Shown: positions 9,548 to 18,419, counted from the first letter of the stretch. The stretch is DNA of 64,000 nt from VRUE01 sp963819755 (GCA_963819755.1 CAWFXB010000002.1:868001-932000); one strand, 5' to 3'. Numbers and translations: made by a program. Notes: a model not told the origin generated them from the sequence alone.

Positions 9548-10165
9548 TCAGGCCGGCGAGAGCCGGGCGAAGTAGGCGAACCAGTTGCCGGAGTGGGTCT
9601 CGAAGGTGAGGCCCGCTTCGCCAGCTTGGCGCTTGAGGCTGGCAAGGGTGGTGAAGTGGGGATCGCCGAACAGCTCGCCGGCGACGAGGCGGCCGTCGGG
9701 CTTGAGCACGCGGCGGATCTCGCGCAGTGCAGCAACCGGGTCGGGGATCTCACCGAGGACCGCGGTGAGCGCCACCGCGTCGATCGAGGCGTCCCCGTAC
9801 GGCAGCGCGGTCGCATCGCCCTGGGTCGGGACGAGGTTCGCAAGCCCGCGCTCGCCGGCGCGACCGGTGACATGGTCGAGGAACTTCTGCTGCAGGTCGA
9901 AGATCTCGACCCGGCCCTCGGGCCCGACCCAGGTGGCCAGGTCGAGTGAGTAGTAGCCGGTGCCTACGCCGATCTCCAACAACCGCTCCCCTGGCTCCGG
10001 CGCCAGCACCGAGCGCAGACGATCGCGGCTGATGATCGGGTGCGGCGCTTCGACCCAGAATCGCTGGCCGTAGGGACAGGCGGACGGGTTCTTGCGCCAC
10101 CACAGAGCGGCAGCCAAGACGGCCGCTCCAACGAGTCCGATCGCCGTTCTAGCGCGCATCGGCAC
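9548..10165 (-). CDS. Membrane-anchored class I SAM-dependent methyltransferase
   Basis: The 205-residue protein has an N-terminal hydrophobic segment (AIGLVGAAVLAAALWW) followed by a Rossmann-like methyltransferase domain with motif I LLEIGVGTGYYS. An acidic residue after the second strand lies in VEIFDLQ, and the LREIRRVLKPDGRLV motif is typical of the UbiE/Methyltransf_11 group. The substrate is unknown. It lies 6 bp downstream of a small gene that is coupled to the methylmalonyl-CoA epimerase gene, so the three may form one operon. Confidence 0.82.
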   Translation of the reverse strand: MPMRARTAIGLVGAAVLAAALWWRKNPSACPYGQRFWVEAPHPIISRDRLRSVLAPEPGERLLEIGVGTGYYSLDLATWVGPEGRVEIFDLQQKFLDHVTGRAGERGLANLVPTQGDATALPYGDASIDAVALTAVLGEIPDPVAALREIRRVLKPDGRLVAGELFGDPHFTTLASLKRQAGEAGLTFETHSGNWFAYFARLSPA

Positions 10166-10171
10166 CGGCCC

Positions 10172-10381
10172 TCAGAAACCGACGCGCTGCTCACCCGAAT
10201 CTATGCGCAGGAAGGCGACCTTGTCGACATAGACGGAGAGGACGCCGTCCTCGGTCTTGACGTCGTGCCAGCCGCCCTTCTCGATCTGCTTGCGCAGGTC
10301 CTTCAACTCGTCCTCGCTGAGCCGCACCGCGACGACCTGGCCGCCCTCGAAGCCGATCTCCACCTTCTGCGCGTCCGCCAT
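10172..10381 (-). CDS. Small conserved protein of unknown function
   Basis: The 69-residue protein (KVEIGFEGGQVVAVRLSEDE near the start) has no signal peptide or membrane segment and alternates charged strands with a short helix. Its ATG overlaps the stop of the methylmalonyl-CoA epimerase gene (TGATG), strong evidence that it is translated and coupled. I do not recognise a family with confidence. The pattern of a glycine-flanked beta strand followed by an acidic helix suggests a small binding domain. Confidence 0.65.
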   Translation of the reverse strand: MADAQKVEIGFEGGQVVAVRLSEDELKDLRKQIEKGGWHDVKTEDGVLSVYVDKVAFLRIDSGEQRVGF

Positions 10382-10794
10382 CAGTGCTCCTCTCCATTCG
10401 CTTCGACGATCTCGGTCAACACGCCGCCCGTAGAGCGCGGCTCGATGAAGGCCACCCGGCTTCCCCCGATACCGGTCCGCGCCTTGCTGTCGATCAACTC
10501 GAGCCCCGCGTCGTTGAGCTTCTCCAGGGTCGAATCGATGTCGTCGACCGCGTAGGCGACGTGATGCAGCTTGGGGCCCTTGCGGGCAAGGAACTTGCCG
10601 ACCGGAGAGTCGGGGGCCAACGGCCGCATCAGCTCGACGTGCCCGTCACCGACGTCGAGCAGCACCGCCTCGACACCCTGGGACTCGACCGTCTCGCGGT
10701 GTGCCACCGTCATCTCGAAGCTCGTCTCGTAGAGCTCGAGCGCCGCGTCGATGTCCTCGACGGCGACGCCGATGTGGTCGATCTTGCCGAACAT
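10381..10794 (-). CDS. mce: Methylmalonyl-CoA epimerase
   Basis: The 137-residue protein fits the family (about 135). MFGKIDHIGVAVEDIDAALE opens the first vicinal-oxygen-chelate half. HHVAYAVDDIDSTL opens the second, and both supply the metal-binding His/Glu set together with GGVLTEIVE near the end. The enzyme interconverts (R)- and (S)-methylmalonyl-CoA in propionate and branched-chain catabolism. Start at 10794 is chosen because it gives the canonical N-terminus. The mutase genes are not in this window. Confidence 0.9.
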   Translation of the reverse strand: MFGKIDHIGVAVEDIDAALELYETSFEMTVAHRETVESQGVEAVLLDVGDGHVELMRPLAPDSPVGKFLARKGPKLHHVAYAVDDIDSTLEKLNDAGLELIDSKARTGIGGSRVAFIEPRSTGGVLTEIVEANGEEH

Positions 10795-10804
10795 CGGCGG
10801 GAGT

Positions 10805-11629
10805 CTACGTCGCCGGCGGGGGCTCGCCCTCGCCGGCCTGCGAGCCCTCGACGCGAAGGATCTCGGCCAGCGCGGCGATGCCGACCTGGAGCTGCTCGGG
10901 CGTCGGCTCCTTGGTCGCCAGATGTCGCTGGATCTCGCGACCGGGCGTGTGGAACGCCTCGGCCAGCGGGGCGCCGTGATTGCGGTCGCTCCAGGCGAAC
11001 ATCTCGACGGCGATAGAGGCGACGCCGAGGCCGACCGCGGCACGCGCCAGCGGGCTCGGCCGCTCGACCAGCCTCTCCAGCACCACCGTGCCGGCGGCGG
11101 AGAGCAGCATCATCGGCGCCAGCAGGTTGGAGCCGCAGCGATCGTGCTCCTTTGGCACCGATGCCGGGTCCTCGATCCCCTGCTCGTAGGCAGCGATCGC
11201 CTTGTGCTCGACCCCGTGGTAGGCAGCCAGGTCACGATCGGTGAGGGCGACGACGGCAGGGGCGGCACCCAGCACCTGCACCAGGCCCTCGCGCAACGCG
11301 GAGCTGCCCAGGCGGCGACGCAGCAGGCTGGTGGTGACCAGCGTCGCCCCGATCGTCGCCAGCACCCTGCGGTCCTCAAAGGGCAAGCGAGCCGCCGGCA
11401 TCCGCCGCCGCACCAGCGGCAGCACGACCATGGCCTCGACCAATTTCAGCGGCCCCCGCAGCCCAGGCACCTTGCCGACGAGCTTCGGCGCCAGTTCAGG
11501 TTTCCGCTCCGAAGCCACGACAACCTCACCATCCGAGTCCCGCACAGCAGCAGCCCAATGCGTCGGCCCATGGATGAGCAGCCCATTCCTCAAGGCCATC
11601 CCACCGAGTCGCAGCTTCTCGTCGCTCAC
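10805..11629 (-). CDS. DUF1385 (YqhQ-like) membrane protein
   Basis: The 274-residue protein carries the DUF1385 landmarks: a GGMALRNGLLIHGP-type N-terminus, AYHGVEHKAIAAYE, and HDRCGSNLL followed by hydrophobic segments. The conserved His, Glu and Cys residues suggest a membrane-embedded metal or redox site, but the biochemical function of the family is not established. The gene lies 10 bp upstream of mce in the same direction. The C-terminus is Pro/Gly-rich. Confidence 0.8.
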   Translation of the reverse strand: MSDEKLRLGGMALRNGLLIHGPTHWAAAVRDSDGEVVVASERKPELAPKLVGKVPGLRGPLKLVEAMVVLPLVRRRMPAARLPFEDRRVLATIGATLVTTSLLRRRLGSSALREGLVQVLGAAPAVVALTDRDLAAYHGVEHKAIAAYEQGIEDPASVPKEHDRCGSNLLAPMMLLSAAGTVVLERLVERPSPLARAAVGLGVASIAVEMFAWSDRNHGAPLAEAFHTPGREIQRHLATKEPTPEQLQVGIAALAEILRVEGSQAGEGEPPPAT

Positions 11630-11675
11630 AGGTCAGACGATAGAGACGTGCCCGCAGCGGCGATTGGGGTCCCGC

Positions 11676-12419
11676 TCAGGACCGCGTCGACGGAACCCAG
11701 CCGGGCGGGAACGCGCCGGCTGAGACGTTGCCCCTGCCGGGCTCGAACAGGGTGGAGACGATCTTCCCCGCGGGCCGCTCCTCGACCAGGGGACGAACGT
11801 CGCCGATCTGGACGAGCAGATGCAGCGAGGAGCCGAGCTGGAAGCCGGCGGCGGTCGGCGTCTCGCCGCCGAGCGCGCCCGAGTCGAGAAGCGCGTCGAC
11901 CGCGTCCAGCTGCGCCGGCAGGGCCTGCAACGTGTCGTGGATCCGCTGGGCGGTGATGTCCAGGTAGCGCCACGAGGCCCGCATCGTCTTGATCGCGAAG
12001 TCGACGCCGCCCGGGTCGAGCTGGTCGACGCCGGCGAAGGTCCCCATCGACTCGGGGCGGAAGTGCATCGCGCCAAAGACGAGCACGCGGGCAGCGGTCT
12101 GGAGCTCCTCCGTAATCCCGGCCTCGGCCTCGCGGATCTCGCCGGCGCTCGCCGGCGGGTAGAGGCCGGCGTCGGGGTGCAGCTCGTCGAGGCGGGCGAA
12201 GATCGTCGACGTGCCGTGCACCGGCTCGTCGTCGACAAGCAGACCGGGGACCGTGCGGCGCCCCTCGCCGTAGACTTTTTCGACCTCGTCACCCTGCCTG
12301 CCGGTTTCGAGCGTGACCGTCTCGTATTCCTGCCCGAGCCGGTCGAGGGCCGCGCTCACCGCCAGGCATGGGTGCGAGAAAGGGACCACGTGGAGGACGA
12401 GCCGCGGCTGCGCTGGCAT
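11676..12419 (-). CDS. Glutathione S-transferase-like protein
   Basis: About 247 residues from the ATG at 12419. The N-terminus LVLHVVPFSHPCLAV resembles a thioredoxin-fold GST domain with a Cys in the active-site position. VPGLLVDDEPVHGTSTIFARLDE has the cis-Pro and Ser of the glutathione-binding site. The helical C-terminal domain ends GRGNVSAGAFPPGWVP. Actinobacteria usually lack glutathione, so the thiol cofactor and reaction are uncertain. Upstream in-frame codons exist but would extend into the intergenic hairpin region. Confidence 0.75.
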   Translation of the reverse strand: MPAQPRLVLHVVPFSHPCLAVSAALDRLGQEYETVTLETGRQGDEVEKVYGEGRRTVPGLLVDDEPVHGTSTIFARLDELHPDAGLYPPASAGEIREAEAGITEELQTAARVLVFGAMHFRPESMGTFAGVDQLDPGGVDFAIKTMRASWRYLDITAQRIHDTLQALPAQLDAVDALLDSGALGGETPTAAGFQLGSSLHLLVQIGDVRPLVEERPAGKIVSTLFEPGRGNVSAGAFPPGWVPSTRS

Positions 12420-12470
12420 CGGCGAGACCCTACCGGCGTTCGCCGAAGGAGGCGTCGGGTCCACGCACGG

Positions 12471-12601
12471 CCGACGACCGCGCAGTCCCGCGCGGTCGTC
12501 GGATTCCCCCCTGATTCCCCTTTTAGTACCGGCCGGAGACCCCCAGTCCAGGCCTCCGGCCGGTGTGTCGGCTCTCCCTGGCTCTAACTTGGAAAGCCGA
12601 C
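12471..12601. repeat. Three consecutive hairpins between rarA and the GST-like gene
   Basis: Three stems follow one another. The first is a perfect 13-bp stem (12471-12483 with 12490-12502). The second is a perfect 11-bp stem ACCGGCCGGAG with CTCCGGCCGGT (12528-12538 with 12554-12564). The third is a 7-bp stem GTCGGCT with AGCCGAC (12567-12573 with 12595-12601), extendable by weaker pairs. They lie after rarA and before the GST-like start on the minus strand and may terminate rarA transcription. The first stem has the same GCGGTCGTC end as the palindromic repeat at 52776-52818. Confidence 0.7.
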
Positions 12602-12640
12602 CTCTGAAACACGGCGTCTATGAAGAAGTTGCGCCTGCGA

Positions 12641-14011
12641 CTAGGTGTTTGATTTGCCGCCGAGGAACCTCTTGCGAAGCGCCTCGAGGCGGCTGCCCAG
12701 CTCTGCCTCGAAGCCGCGGTCGCTGGGCTCGTAGAACCGCAGTTCCTCCAACCCGGGGGGCATCAGCGGCTGGTCGCTGACGGCGTCCGGCTCGTCGTGC
12801 GCGTAGCGGTAGCCCTCGCCACGCCCGAGATCCCCCGCGCCGGGGTAGTGAGCGTCGCGCAGATAGCCAGGGGGCGTCTTGGCGCCGTTCTCGCGCACCT
12901 CGGCCCGAGCCCGGCCGAGAGCTTTGTAGGAAGCGTTGGACTTAGGCGCGAGGGCCAGGTAGACGGTCGCTTGGGCGAGGTTGAGCGCGCACTCCGGTAG
13001 GCCGACCCGGTCGACGGCGCGCGCCGCGGCGTCGGCGACGAGCAGAGCCTGCGGGTCGGCGTTGCCGACGTCCTCGGAGGCGAGGATGACCATGCGACGG
13101 GCGATGAAACGCGGGTCCTCGCCGCCCTCCAGCATCACCGCCAGGTAGTAGAGCGAGGCGTCGACGTCGGAGCCGCGGGTGGCCTTGATCCAGGCCGAGA
13201 CGAAGTCATAGTGGCGGTCGCCCTGGCGGTCGTAGTCGAGCGCCTTGCGTTGCAGGGCGTCCTCGACCGCGGCGACGTCGACCGCATCCGACTTTGACCC
13301 CTCCCCAGTGTGGTCAATGTCGGATGCGCGTACCACTGCGCGCTCAAGCGCCGCGAGGGCGACCCGGGCGTCGCCGCCGGAGCGTTGTGCCAGCATCGCC
13401 AGTGCCGCGTCATCGACGGGTGGCGGATCCGCCAAGCCGCGCTCGGGATCGGAGAGCGCCCTCCGCAGCAGCTCCTCCACCTGCTCGTCGGCGAGCGGCT
13501 GCAGCTCATATATCTGGGACCGCGAGAGCAGCGCCGAGTTCACCTCGAAGTACGGGTTCTCGGTGGTGGCGCCGATCAGCGTCAGCAGCCCCTCCTCGAC
13601 AGCCGGCAACAAGGCATCCTGCTGCGCCTTGTTGAAGCGATGGATCTCATCCAAGAACAGGATCGTCGGCCGCCCGTTCGCCTGCCGCCGCTCGCGAGCC
13701 CGCTCGACAACCCCGCGGATCTCGGCTTTCCCGGCATTGACAGCCGACTCCTCCTCAAACGCCCCGTCAGCAGTCGACGCCGCGATCCGAGCCAGCGTCG
13801 TCTTCCCCGAACCAGGAGGCCCATAAAGAATTGCCGAGTGCGGGTGCCCGCTTTCGATGGCGGTCCGAAGCGCCGACCCCTCGCCAAGCACGTGCTCCTG
13901 CCCAACGAGCTCATCCAAAGACCGCGGCCGCATCCGCACCGCCAACGGAGCATCGGCAGCTACCTCGGCAGGCCGCGGGTCTTCTCGATTGTCGAATAGT
14001 CGATCGGTCAC
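12641..14011 (-). CDS. rarA: Replication-associated recombination protein A (AAA+ ATPase)
   Basis: About 456 residues from the GTG at 14011; an in-frame ATG at 14038 is possible but overlaps the divergent dehydrogenase start. The AAA+ core shows Walker A GPPGSGKTT (about 64-72), Walker B LFLDEIHRF, sensor 1 IGATTENP and sensor 2 GDARVAL. The C-terminal MgsA part includes YDFVSAWIKATRGSD and ILASEDVGNADP. RarA acts at stalled replication forks. Codons about 228-243 come from a palindromic repeat that adds a short segment (DIDHTGEGSKSDAVD) in a variable linker, apparently without breaking the frame. Confidence 0.9.
   Translation of the reverse strand: MTDRLFDNREDPRPAEVAADAPLAVRMRPRSLDELVGQEHVLGEGSALRTAIESGHPHSAILYGPPGSGKTTLARIAASTADGAFEEESAVNAGKAEIRGVVERARERRQANGRPTILFLDEIHRFNKAQQDALLPAVEEGLLTLIGATTENPYFEVNSALLSRSQIYELQPLADEQVEELLRRALSDPERGLADPPPVDDAALAMLAQRSGGDARVALAALERAVVRASDIDHTGEGSKSDAVDVAAVEDALQRKALDYDRQGDRHYDFVSAWIKATRGSDVDASLYYLAVMLEGGEDPRFIARRMVILASEDVGNADPQALLVADAAARAVDRVGLPECALNLAQATVYLALAPKSNASYKALGRARAEVRENGAKTPPGYLRDAHYPGAGDLGRGEGYRYAHDEPDAVSDQPLMPPGLEELRFYEPSDRGFEAELGSRLEALRKRFLGGKSNT
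13283..13328. repeat. Palindromic mini-element, family A copy 1, inside rarA
   Basis: GCATCCGACTTTGACC (13284-13299) pairs with 13312-13327 with one mismatch around a 12-nt loop. The outer C-G pair at 13283/13328 also matches. The same sequence family occurs at 50492-50543 in an unrelated gene. The element preserves the reading frame of rarA. Confidence 0.8.
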
Positions 14012-14036
14012 GTAAACACAGCGTAGAATCGCCGCC

Positions 14037-15632
14037 ATGGAGATCGCTACGCAGAGCCCCACTGCCCAGTCCACCCTAGAGAGCTTCAATCCCGCGACCG
14101 GCGAGCTGGTCGGATCGGTAGCCACGATCACCCCGGACGAAGTGCAGGCCGTAGTAGACGACGTAGCCCGCATCCAGCCCGCCTGGGCCGAGCTCAGCCT
14201 GGAGACCCGCGGCGCCTACCTGAAGCGCGCCGCCGACGCCCTGCTGGACGACATCGACCAGCTCGCCGAACTGCTCGTCTCAGAGCAGGGCAAGCCGCGC
14301 GCCGAGGCCTACACGATGGAGCTGCTGCCGACCGTCGACGCGCTGCACTGGTGCGCCAAGGCCGGTCCCAAGATCCTCGCTGACGAGAAGGTGCGGATGT
14401 CCCAGGCCTTCCTGGCAAGCAAGAAATCGCGCTTCACCTACGAGCCGATCGGCGTGGTGGGCGTTATCGCGCCCTGGAACTACCCCTGGTCGATCCCCTT
14501 CGGCGAGGTGGCGATCGCGCTGATGGCCGGCAACGGGGTAGTCCTCAAGCCGGCCAGCCTGACGCCGCTGCTGGGCGAGGCGATCCGCCGCGTCTTCGAG
14601 AAGGGCGGCCTGCCCGAGGGGCTGGTCCGCGTCGTCCACGGCGGCGGCGCCGTCGGCGACGCGCTGGCCAAATCGAGCGCCGGCAAGATCTTCTTCACCG
14701 GTTCGGTCGAGGTAGGCCGCAAGGTCGGCGAGGTCTGCGCGCAGCGGCTGAAGGGCTCGGTGCTCGAGCTGGGCGGCAAGGACCCGATGATCGTCTGCGC
14801 CGACGCCAACCTCGGCAACGCGATCTCCGGCGCCGTCTGGGGCGGCTTCGCCAACGCCGGCCAGACCTGCTCGGGAATCGAGCGCGTCTACGTGATGCGC
14901 GAGATCGCCGACCGCTTCGTCGAGGGCGTCGCCCGCGAGGCGCAAAAGCTGCGACTCGGCAACCCGATCGAGTGGGAGACGGAGATCGGGCCGATGACCT
15001 CCGACGGTCAGTACGAGATCGTCGTCGACCTGATCGAGGACGCGGTCGCCTCCGGCGCCACCAAGCTCTGCGGTGGCCCGACCGAGGTCGCCGGCCTCTC
15101 CGACAAATACATCGCCCCGACCGTGCTGACCGGGGTCACCCACGAGATGCGGATCATGAAAGAGGAGGTCTTCGGACCGGTACTGCCGATCGTCGTCGTC
15201 GACTCCGAGCAGGAGGCGATCGACCTCGCCAACGACTCCGAGTTCGGCCTCGGCGCCTCGGTCTGGACCAAGGACCGCCAGAAGGGGGCGCGGATCGCCC
15301 GGCGGATCGAGTCGGGCATGGTCTGGATCAACGACCACTCCTTCAGCCACGGTGCCTGCCAGTGCGCCTGGGGCGGCGTCAAGGACTCGGGAGTGGGTCG
15401 CTCGCACTCCAAATTCGGCTTCTACGAGTGCGTCAACGTGAAGATGAACGCCTGGGAGCCGGGCCTCACCCGCGACTTCTGGTGGCACCCGTACGACCAG
15501 ACCCTGGGCGAAGCGGTGCGCGCTTCGGCCAAGCTGCTCTACGGCAAGGGCGAGACCCGGACCAAGGCCCTGCGCGAGGGTGCCGGGCCGCTGCTCAAGG
15601 TCGGCGCCCGGACCCTGCGCAAGCGCCGTTGA
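14037..15632 (+). CDS. Aldehyde dehydrogenase family protein
   Basis: The 531-residue protein has the NAD(P)-aldehyde dehydrogenase motifs: APWNYPW, FTGSVEVG (cofactor loop), the general base Glu244 in LELGGKDP and the nucleophile Cys278 in GQTCSG. It is somewhat longer than the usual 480-500, with a C-terminal extension (about 490-531) rich in Lys and Arg. It resembles succinate-semialdehyde or coniferyl-aldehyde-type enzymes, but the substrate cannot be fixed. The start codon is divergent from rarA within about 25 bp. Confidence 0.88.
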   Translation: MEIATQSPTAQSTLESFNPATGELVGSVATITPDEVQAVVDDVARIQPAWAELSLETRGAYLKRAADALLDDIDQLAELLVSEQGKPRAEAYTMELLPTVDALHWCAKAGPKILADEKVRMSQAFLASKKSRFTYEPIGVVGVIAPWNYPWSIPFGEVAIALMAGNGVVLKPASLTPLLGEAIRRVFEKGGLPEGLVRVVHGGGAVGDALAKSSAGKIFFTGSVEVGRKVGEVCAQRLKGSVLELGGKDPMIVCADANLGNAISGAVWGGFANAGQTCSGIERVYVMREIADRFVEGVAREAQKLRLGNPIEWETEIGPMTSDGQYEIVVDLIEDAVASGATKLCGGPTEVAGLSDKYIAPTVLTGVTHEMRIMKEEVFGPVLPIVVVDSEQEAIDLANDSEFGLGASVWTKDRQKGARIARRIESGMVWINDHSFSHGACQCAWGGVKDSGVGRSHSKFGFYECVNVKMNAWEPGLTRDFWWHPYDQTLGEAVRASAKLLYGKGETRTKALREGAGPLLKVGARTLRKRR

Positions 15633-15995
15633 TCAGCCTCCGGCGATTTCGATCGTCTTCGAGGTCGCGCCGGCGCATTTACCGGTCGCCTTGACTTCGG
15701 CGTAGATCTTGTAAGGGAGCTGGCCCTTGAAGTGAAGGTCTTCGGGATCGATTTTCCAACGCCCTTCTTCGTCGGAGTCGTCCCGGCCCAGCACTCCGTG
15801 TCCCTTCTGCTTGAGCACGACCTGGCGATCCGCCGTGCAGGCACTCGACGACTTGACCTTGCCGAAGTAGCCGTAGGGGCTGATCTGCAAGGTCGCCGGC
15901 GTGGCCGCAACCGAGGCCGCGGGAACGGCAAACGCCGCCACGGTCACGGCGCCGATTGCCAACCGCCGGGCCACTCTGATCCTGCTCGTACGCAT
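15633..15995 (-). CDS. Small secreted protein of unknown function
   Basis: The 120-residue protein has a signal peptide (RLAIGAVTVAAFAVPAASVAA) and a mature part of about 88 residues with two cysteines that could form a disulphide. The start at 15995 is supported by GGAGG 6 nt upstream. Its stop codon abuts that of the convergent aldehyde dehydrogenase gene. I do not recognise the family. Confidence 0.72.
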   Translation of the reverse strand: MRTSRIRVARRLAIGAVTVAAFAVPAASVAATPATLQISPYGYFGKVKSSSACTADRQVVLKQKGHGVLGRDDSDEEGRWKIDPEDLHFKGQLPYKIYAEVKATGKCAGATSKTIEIAGG

Positions 15996-16050
15996 CCATT
16001 CCTCCTTCGAGTTTGTGCCGCGGCAGCCTAGACGTTCACAATGCCCCGAC

Positions 16051-16701
16051 GTGGAGCCCGGCACGGCGAAAGACGAACCGGCGCTCAGCCTCGCCGGGCT
16101 GCGCCGCGACTTCGGCGACCACACCGCCCTCGACGGTGTCGACCTGACGCTCGCCGGCGGCGAATCGCTGGTTGTGCTGGGATCGAACGGGGCCGGCAAG
16201 ACGACCCTGCTGCGCATCCTCGCCACCCTGCTGCGCCCGAGCGGCGGAGAGGTGCGGGTACTGGGCGCTCAGCTGCCCGGCGAGGCCTGGAAGATCCGCG
16301 GCCGGATCGGCTTCCTCGGCCACGAGCCGCTGCTCTACAGGGATCTGAGCGGGCGCGAGAACCTGCGCTTCCAGGCGCGGCTGCACGGGCTGCGCGGCGC
16401 GGCGGCCGAGGAGCGGATCGCCCGACTGCTGGCCTCGATCGGGATGGAGCGCCGTGCCGATCAGCGCGTCGCCGAGCTCTCGGCGGGAATGCGCCAGCGC
16501 CTGGCAATCTGCCGCTGCGTCCTGCACGAGCCGGAGCTGCTGCTGCTCGACGAGCCCGACTCGAACCTCGACGCCGAGGGCCGCGAGCTGGCCCGCGAGC
16601 TGATCGGCCCCGGCGAGGGCCGCACCCGTGTCCTCGTCACCCACGACCCCGAGCGGGCGCTGCCCGACGCCGACCAAATTCTCAGATTGGACTCAAAGTG
16701 A
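16051..16701 (+). CDS. ccmA: Heme exporter ABC ATP-binding protein CcmA
   Basis: About 216 residues from the GTG at 16051. It has Walker A GSNGAGKTT, Q-loop region GFLGHEPLLYRDLSG, signature LSAGMRQR, Walker B LLLLDEPDSNLD and the switch His in VTHDPE. Size and the following ccmB, ccmC and ccmD identify it as the ATPase of the CcmABCD complex, which releases heme-loaded CcmE for c-type cytochrome assembly. It overlaps ccmB by 4 nt. Confidence 0.87.
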   Translation: MEPGTAKDEPALSLAGLRRDFGDHTALDGVDLTLAGGESLVVLGSNGAGKTTLLRILATLLRPSGGEVRVLGAQLPGEAWKIRGRIGFLGHEPLLYRDLSGRENLRFQARLHGLRGAAAEERIARLLASIGMERRADQRVAELSAGMRQRLAICRCVLHEPELLLLDEPDSNLDAEGRELARELIGPGEGRTRVLVTHDPERALPDADQILRLDSK

Positions 16702-17447
16702 GTGGAGCGCCGAGCGAGCAAGCGTCCATATCTGACTCTTCGCGCCGCGAGGGAGGCGCGACTGTGATCACTCCGTCCCGCCTCGCCTTCGCGGCGATCC
16801 TCGGCAAGGACCTGCGGGCCGAGCTGCGCACCCTGCAGTCGCTGCCGGCGATGGCGCTGTTCGCGGTCACCACCTTCGTCATCTTCCGCTTCGGCCTCGA
16901 TCGCACCAGCCTCTCCGGCAGCCTCGCCGCCGGGGTGCTCTGGGTGACCGTGCTCTTTGCCGCGATCCTCGCCATCAACCGTCTCTTCGTCAGCGAGCGC
17001 GAGGAGGGCGGCTTCGACGCGATCCGCCTCGCCCCGATCGACCGCAGCGCCCTCTTCGCCGCCAAGGCGTCGGCGCTGCTCGTCTACCTGCTGGCGCTGG
17101 AGCTGGTCGTCGTCCCCGTCTTCGCCGTCTTCTTCCTCGACTCGGCAGCGGCCCTGCCGCCGCTCGCCCTGGTCCTCCTGCTCGCCGACCTCGGGCTCGC
17201 CGCGACCGGCACGCTGATCTCCTCGATGGCGGTCAACTCGCGCGCTCGCGACCTGCTCGCGCCGCTCGTCCTGCTGCCCCTCGTCGTGCCGCTCTCGATC
17301 GCCGCCACCGGCGCGATCGAGCCACTGCTGGCGCTGGGCGGTCCCGGTTACCACCGCTTCGGTACCTGGCTCGCGGTGCTCGGCCTATACGATTTGATCT
17401 TCCTCCTGGTCGGATACGCGGTGTTCGACTTCCTGTTGGAGGACTGA
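16698..17447 (+). CDS. ccmB: Heme exporter permease CcmB
   Basis: About 249 residues with six or so hydrophobic segments and the CcmB-type motif FVSEREEGGFDAIRLAPIDR near the middle. The GTG at 16698 overlaps the ccmA stop (GTGA). A second GTG at 16764 would give a more typical N-terminus (ITPSRLAFAAILGKDLRAE), so the first 22 residues are uncertain. It forms the membrane part of the CcmAB transporter. Confidence 0.85.
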   Translation: MSGAPSEQASISDSSRREGGATVITPSRLAFAAILGKDLRAELRTLQSLPAMALFAVTTFVIFRFGLDRTSLSGSLAAGVLWVTVLFAAILAINRLFVSEREEGGFDAIRLAPIDRSALFAAKASALLVYLLALELVVVPVFAVFFLDSAAALPPLALVLLLADLGLAATGTLISSMAVNSRARDLLAPLVLLPLVVPLSIAATGAIEPLLALGGPGYHRFGTWLAVLGLYDLIFLLVGYAVFDFLLED

Positions 17448-17478
17448 GGCGCCCACCCCCGCCCACCGCGCCACGAGC

Positions 17479-18201
17479 ATGTACGGCAAAGGCCTGAGAC
17501 CACTCTCGATCGCGACCGTCGCGGCAATCGTCGTGTCGCTCTCGCTGGTCTTCTTCTACGCGCCGCTCGACGCCGACCAGGGCTTCATCCAGAAGATCTT
17601 CTACCTGCACGTGCCGCTGGCGATCACCGCGCTGGTCGGGTTCGTGATCGGCGGCATCTTCGCGATCGCGCACCTGCGCAGCGGCAACTCGCGCTGGGAT
17701 GCCTACTCCTACGTCTCGATCCACATGTCGGTGATCTTCGGCGTCGCGGTGCTGATCACCGGCTCGATCTGGGCCAAGGCCTCCTGGGGGCACTGGTGGG
17801 TCTGGGACGAGCCGACGCTGGTCAGCTTCCTGATCGTCTTCCTGATGTACGCGACCTACTACCCGTTCCGCTACGCGATCGAGGACCGCGACCAGCAGGC
17901 GCGCTACGCCTCGGTCTTCGCGATCGTGGCCGGCGCCTTCGTGCCGCTCAACTTCATGGCCGTGCGGATGGCGCAGAGCCTCGTCCACCCGCGGGTCTTC
18001 GCCACGGCCAACGGCGGCCTGCCCGGCTCGATGATGCTGACCTTCCTGGTCAGCCTGCTGGCGATCGGCCTGCTCTGGGTGACCCTGGTCAAGTTCGAGC
18101 TGACCGCGAAGAGCGCTTCGGGCCAGGTGAAGCGGCTGCGCCGCGCCCTCGATGCGCCGGCTCCAGGCGGGCGCTCGCGTGTCGCCCCGGAGGTCAGCTA
18201 G
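17479..18201 (+). CDS. ccmC: Heme-handling membrane protein CcmC
   Basis: The 240-residue protein has six predicted membrane helices and the tryptophan-rich signature WGHWWVWDEPTL flanked by conserved His residues (YLHVPLA, VSIHMSV). These bind heme as it is passed to the chaperone CcmE. Length and motifs fit CcmC rather than the longer CcmF or CcsA. It is followed directly by the ccmD-like gene with a 1-nt overlap (TAGTG). Confidence 0.92.
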   Translation: MYGKGLRPLSIATVAAIVVSLSLVFFYAPLDADQGFIQKIFYLHVPLAITALVGFVIGGIFAIAHLRSGNSRWDAYSYVSIHMSVIFGVAVLITGSIWAKASWGHWWVWDEPTLVSFLIVFLMYATYYPFRYAIEDRDQQARYASVFAIVAGAFVPLNFMAVRMAQSLVHPRVFATANGGLPGSMMLTFLVSLLAIGLLWVTLVKFELTAKSASGQVKRLRRALDAPAPGGRSRVAPEVS

Positions 18202-18419
18202 TGCTCGGCCTGCTCGCCGCAACCCCCGCGCTGCCGCTAGACGAGGCCGGCAAGTACGTCGCCGGCGCCTACGTCGTCTTCCTCGCCCTGATCGTCGTCT
18301 ACGTGGCGATCATGGCGGCCAAACTGCAGCGGATCGAGCGCGAGCTGGGCGAGCTGGCGGGATTCGTCGAGCAACGCAAAGCCGAGCAGGATCGGGAGCA
18401 GGTGACCGCCGATGTCTGA
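18201..18419 (+). CDS. ccmD: CcmD-like small membrane protein
   Basis: A 72-residue protein from a GTG that overlaps the ccmC stop. It has one membrane segment (YVVFLALIVVYVAIMAAKL) followed by a charged helix (IERELGELAGFVEQRKAEQD), the plan of CcmD, which stabilises the CcmABC complex and aids CcmE release. Its end overlaps the hemA start by 8 nt. Sequence conservation in CcmD is low, so the assignment rests mostly on position, size and topology. Confidence 0.75.
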   Translation: MLGLLAATPALPLDEAGKYVAGAYVVFLALIVVYVAIMAAKLQRIERELGELAGFVEQRKAEQDREQVTADV

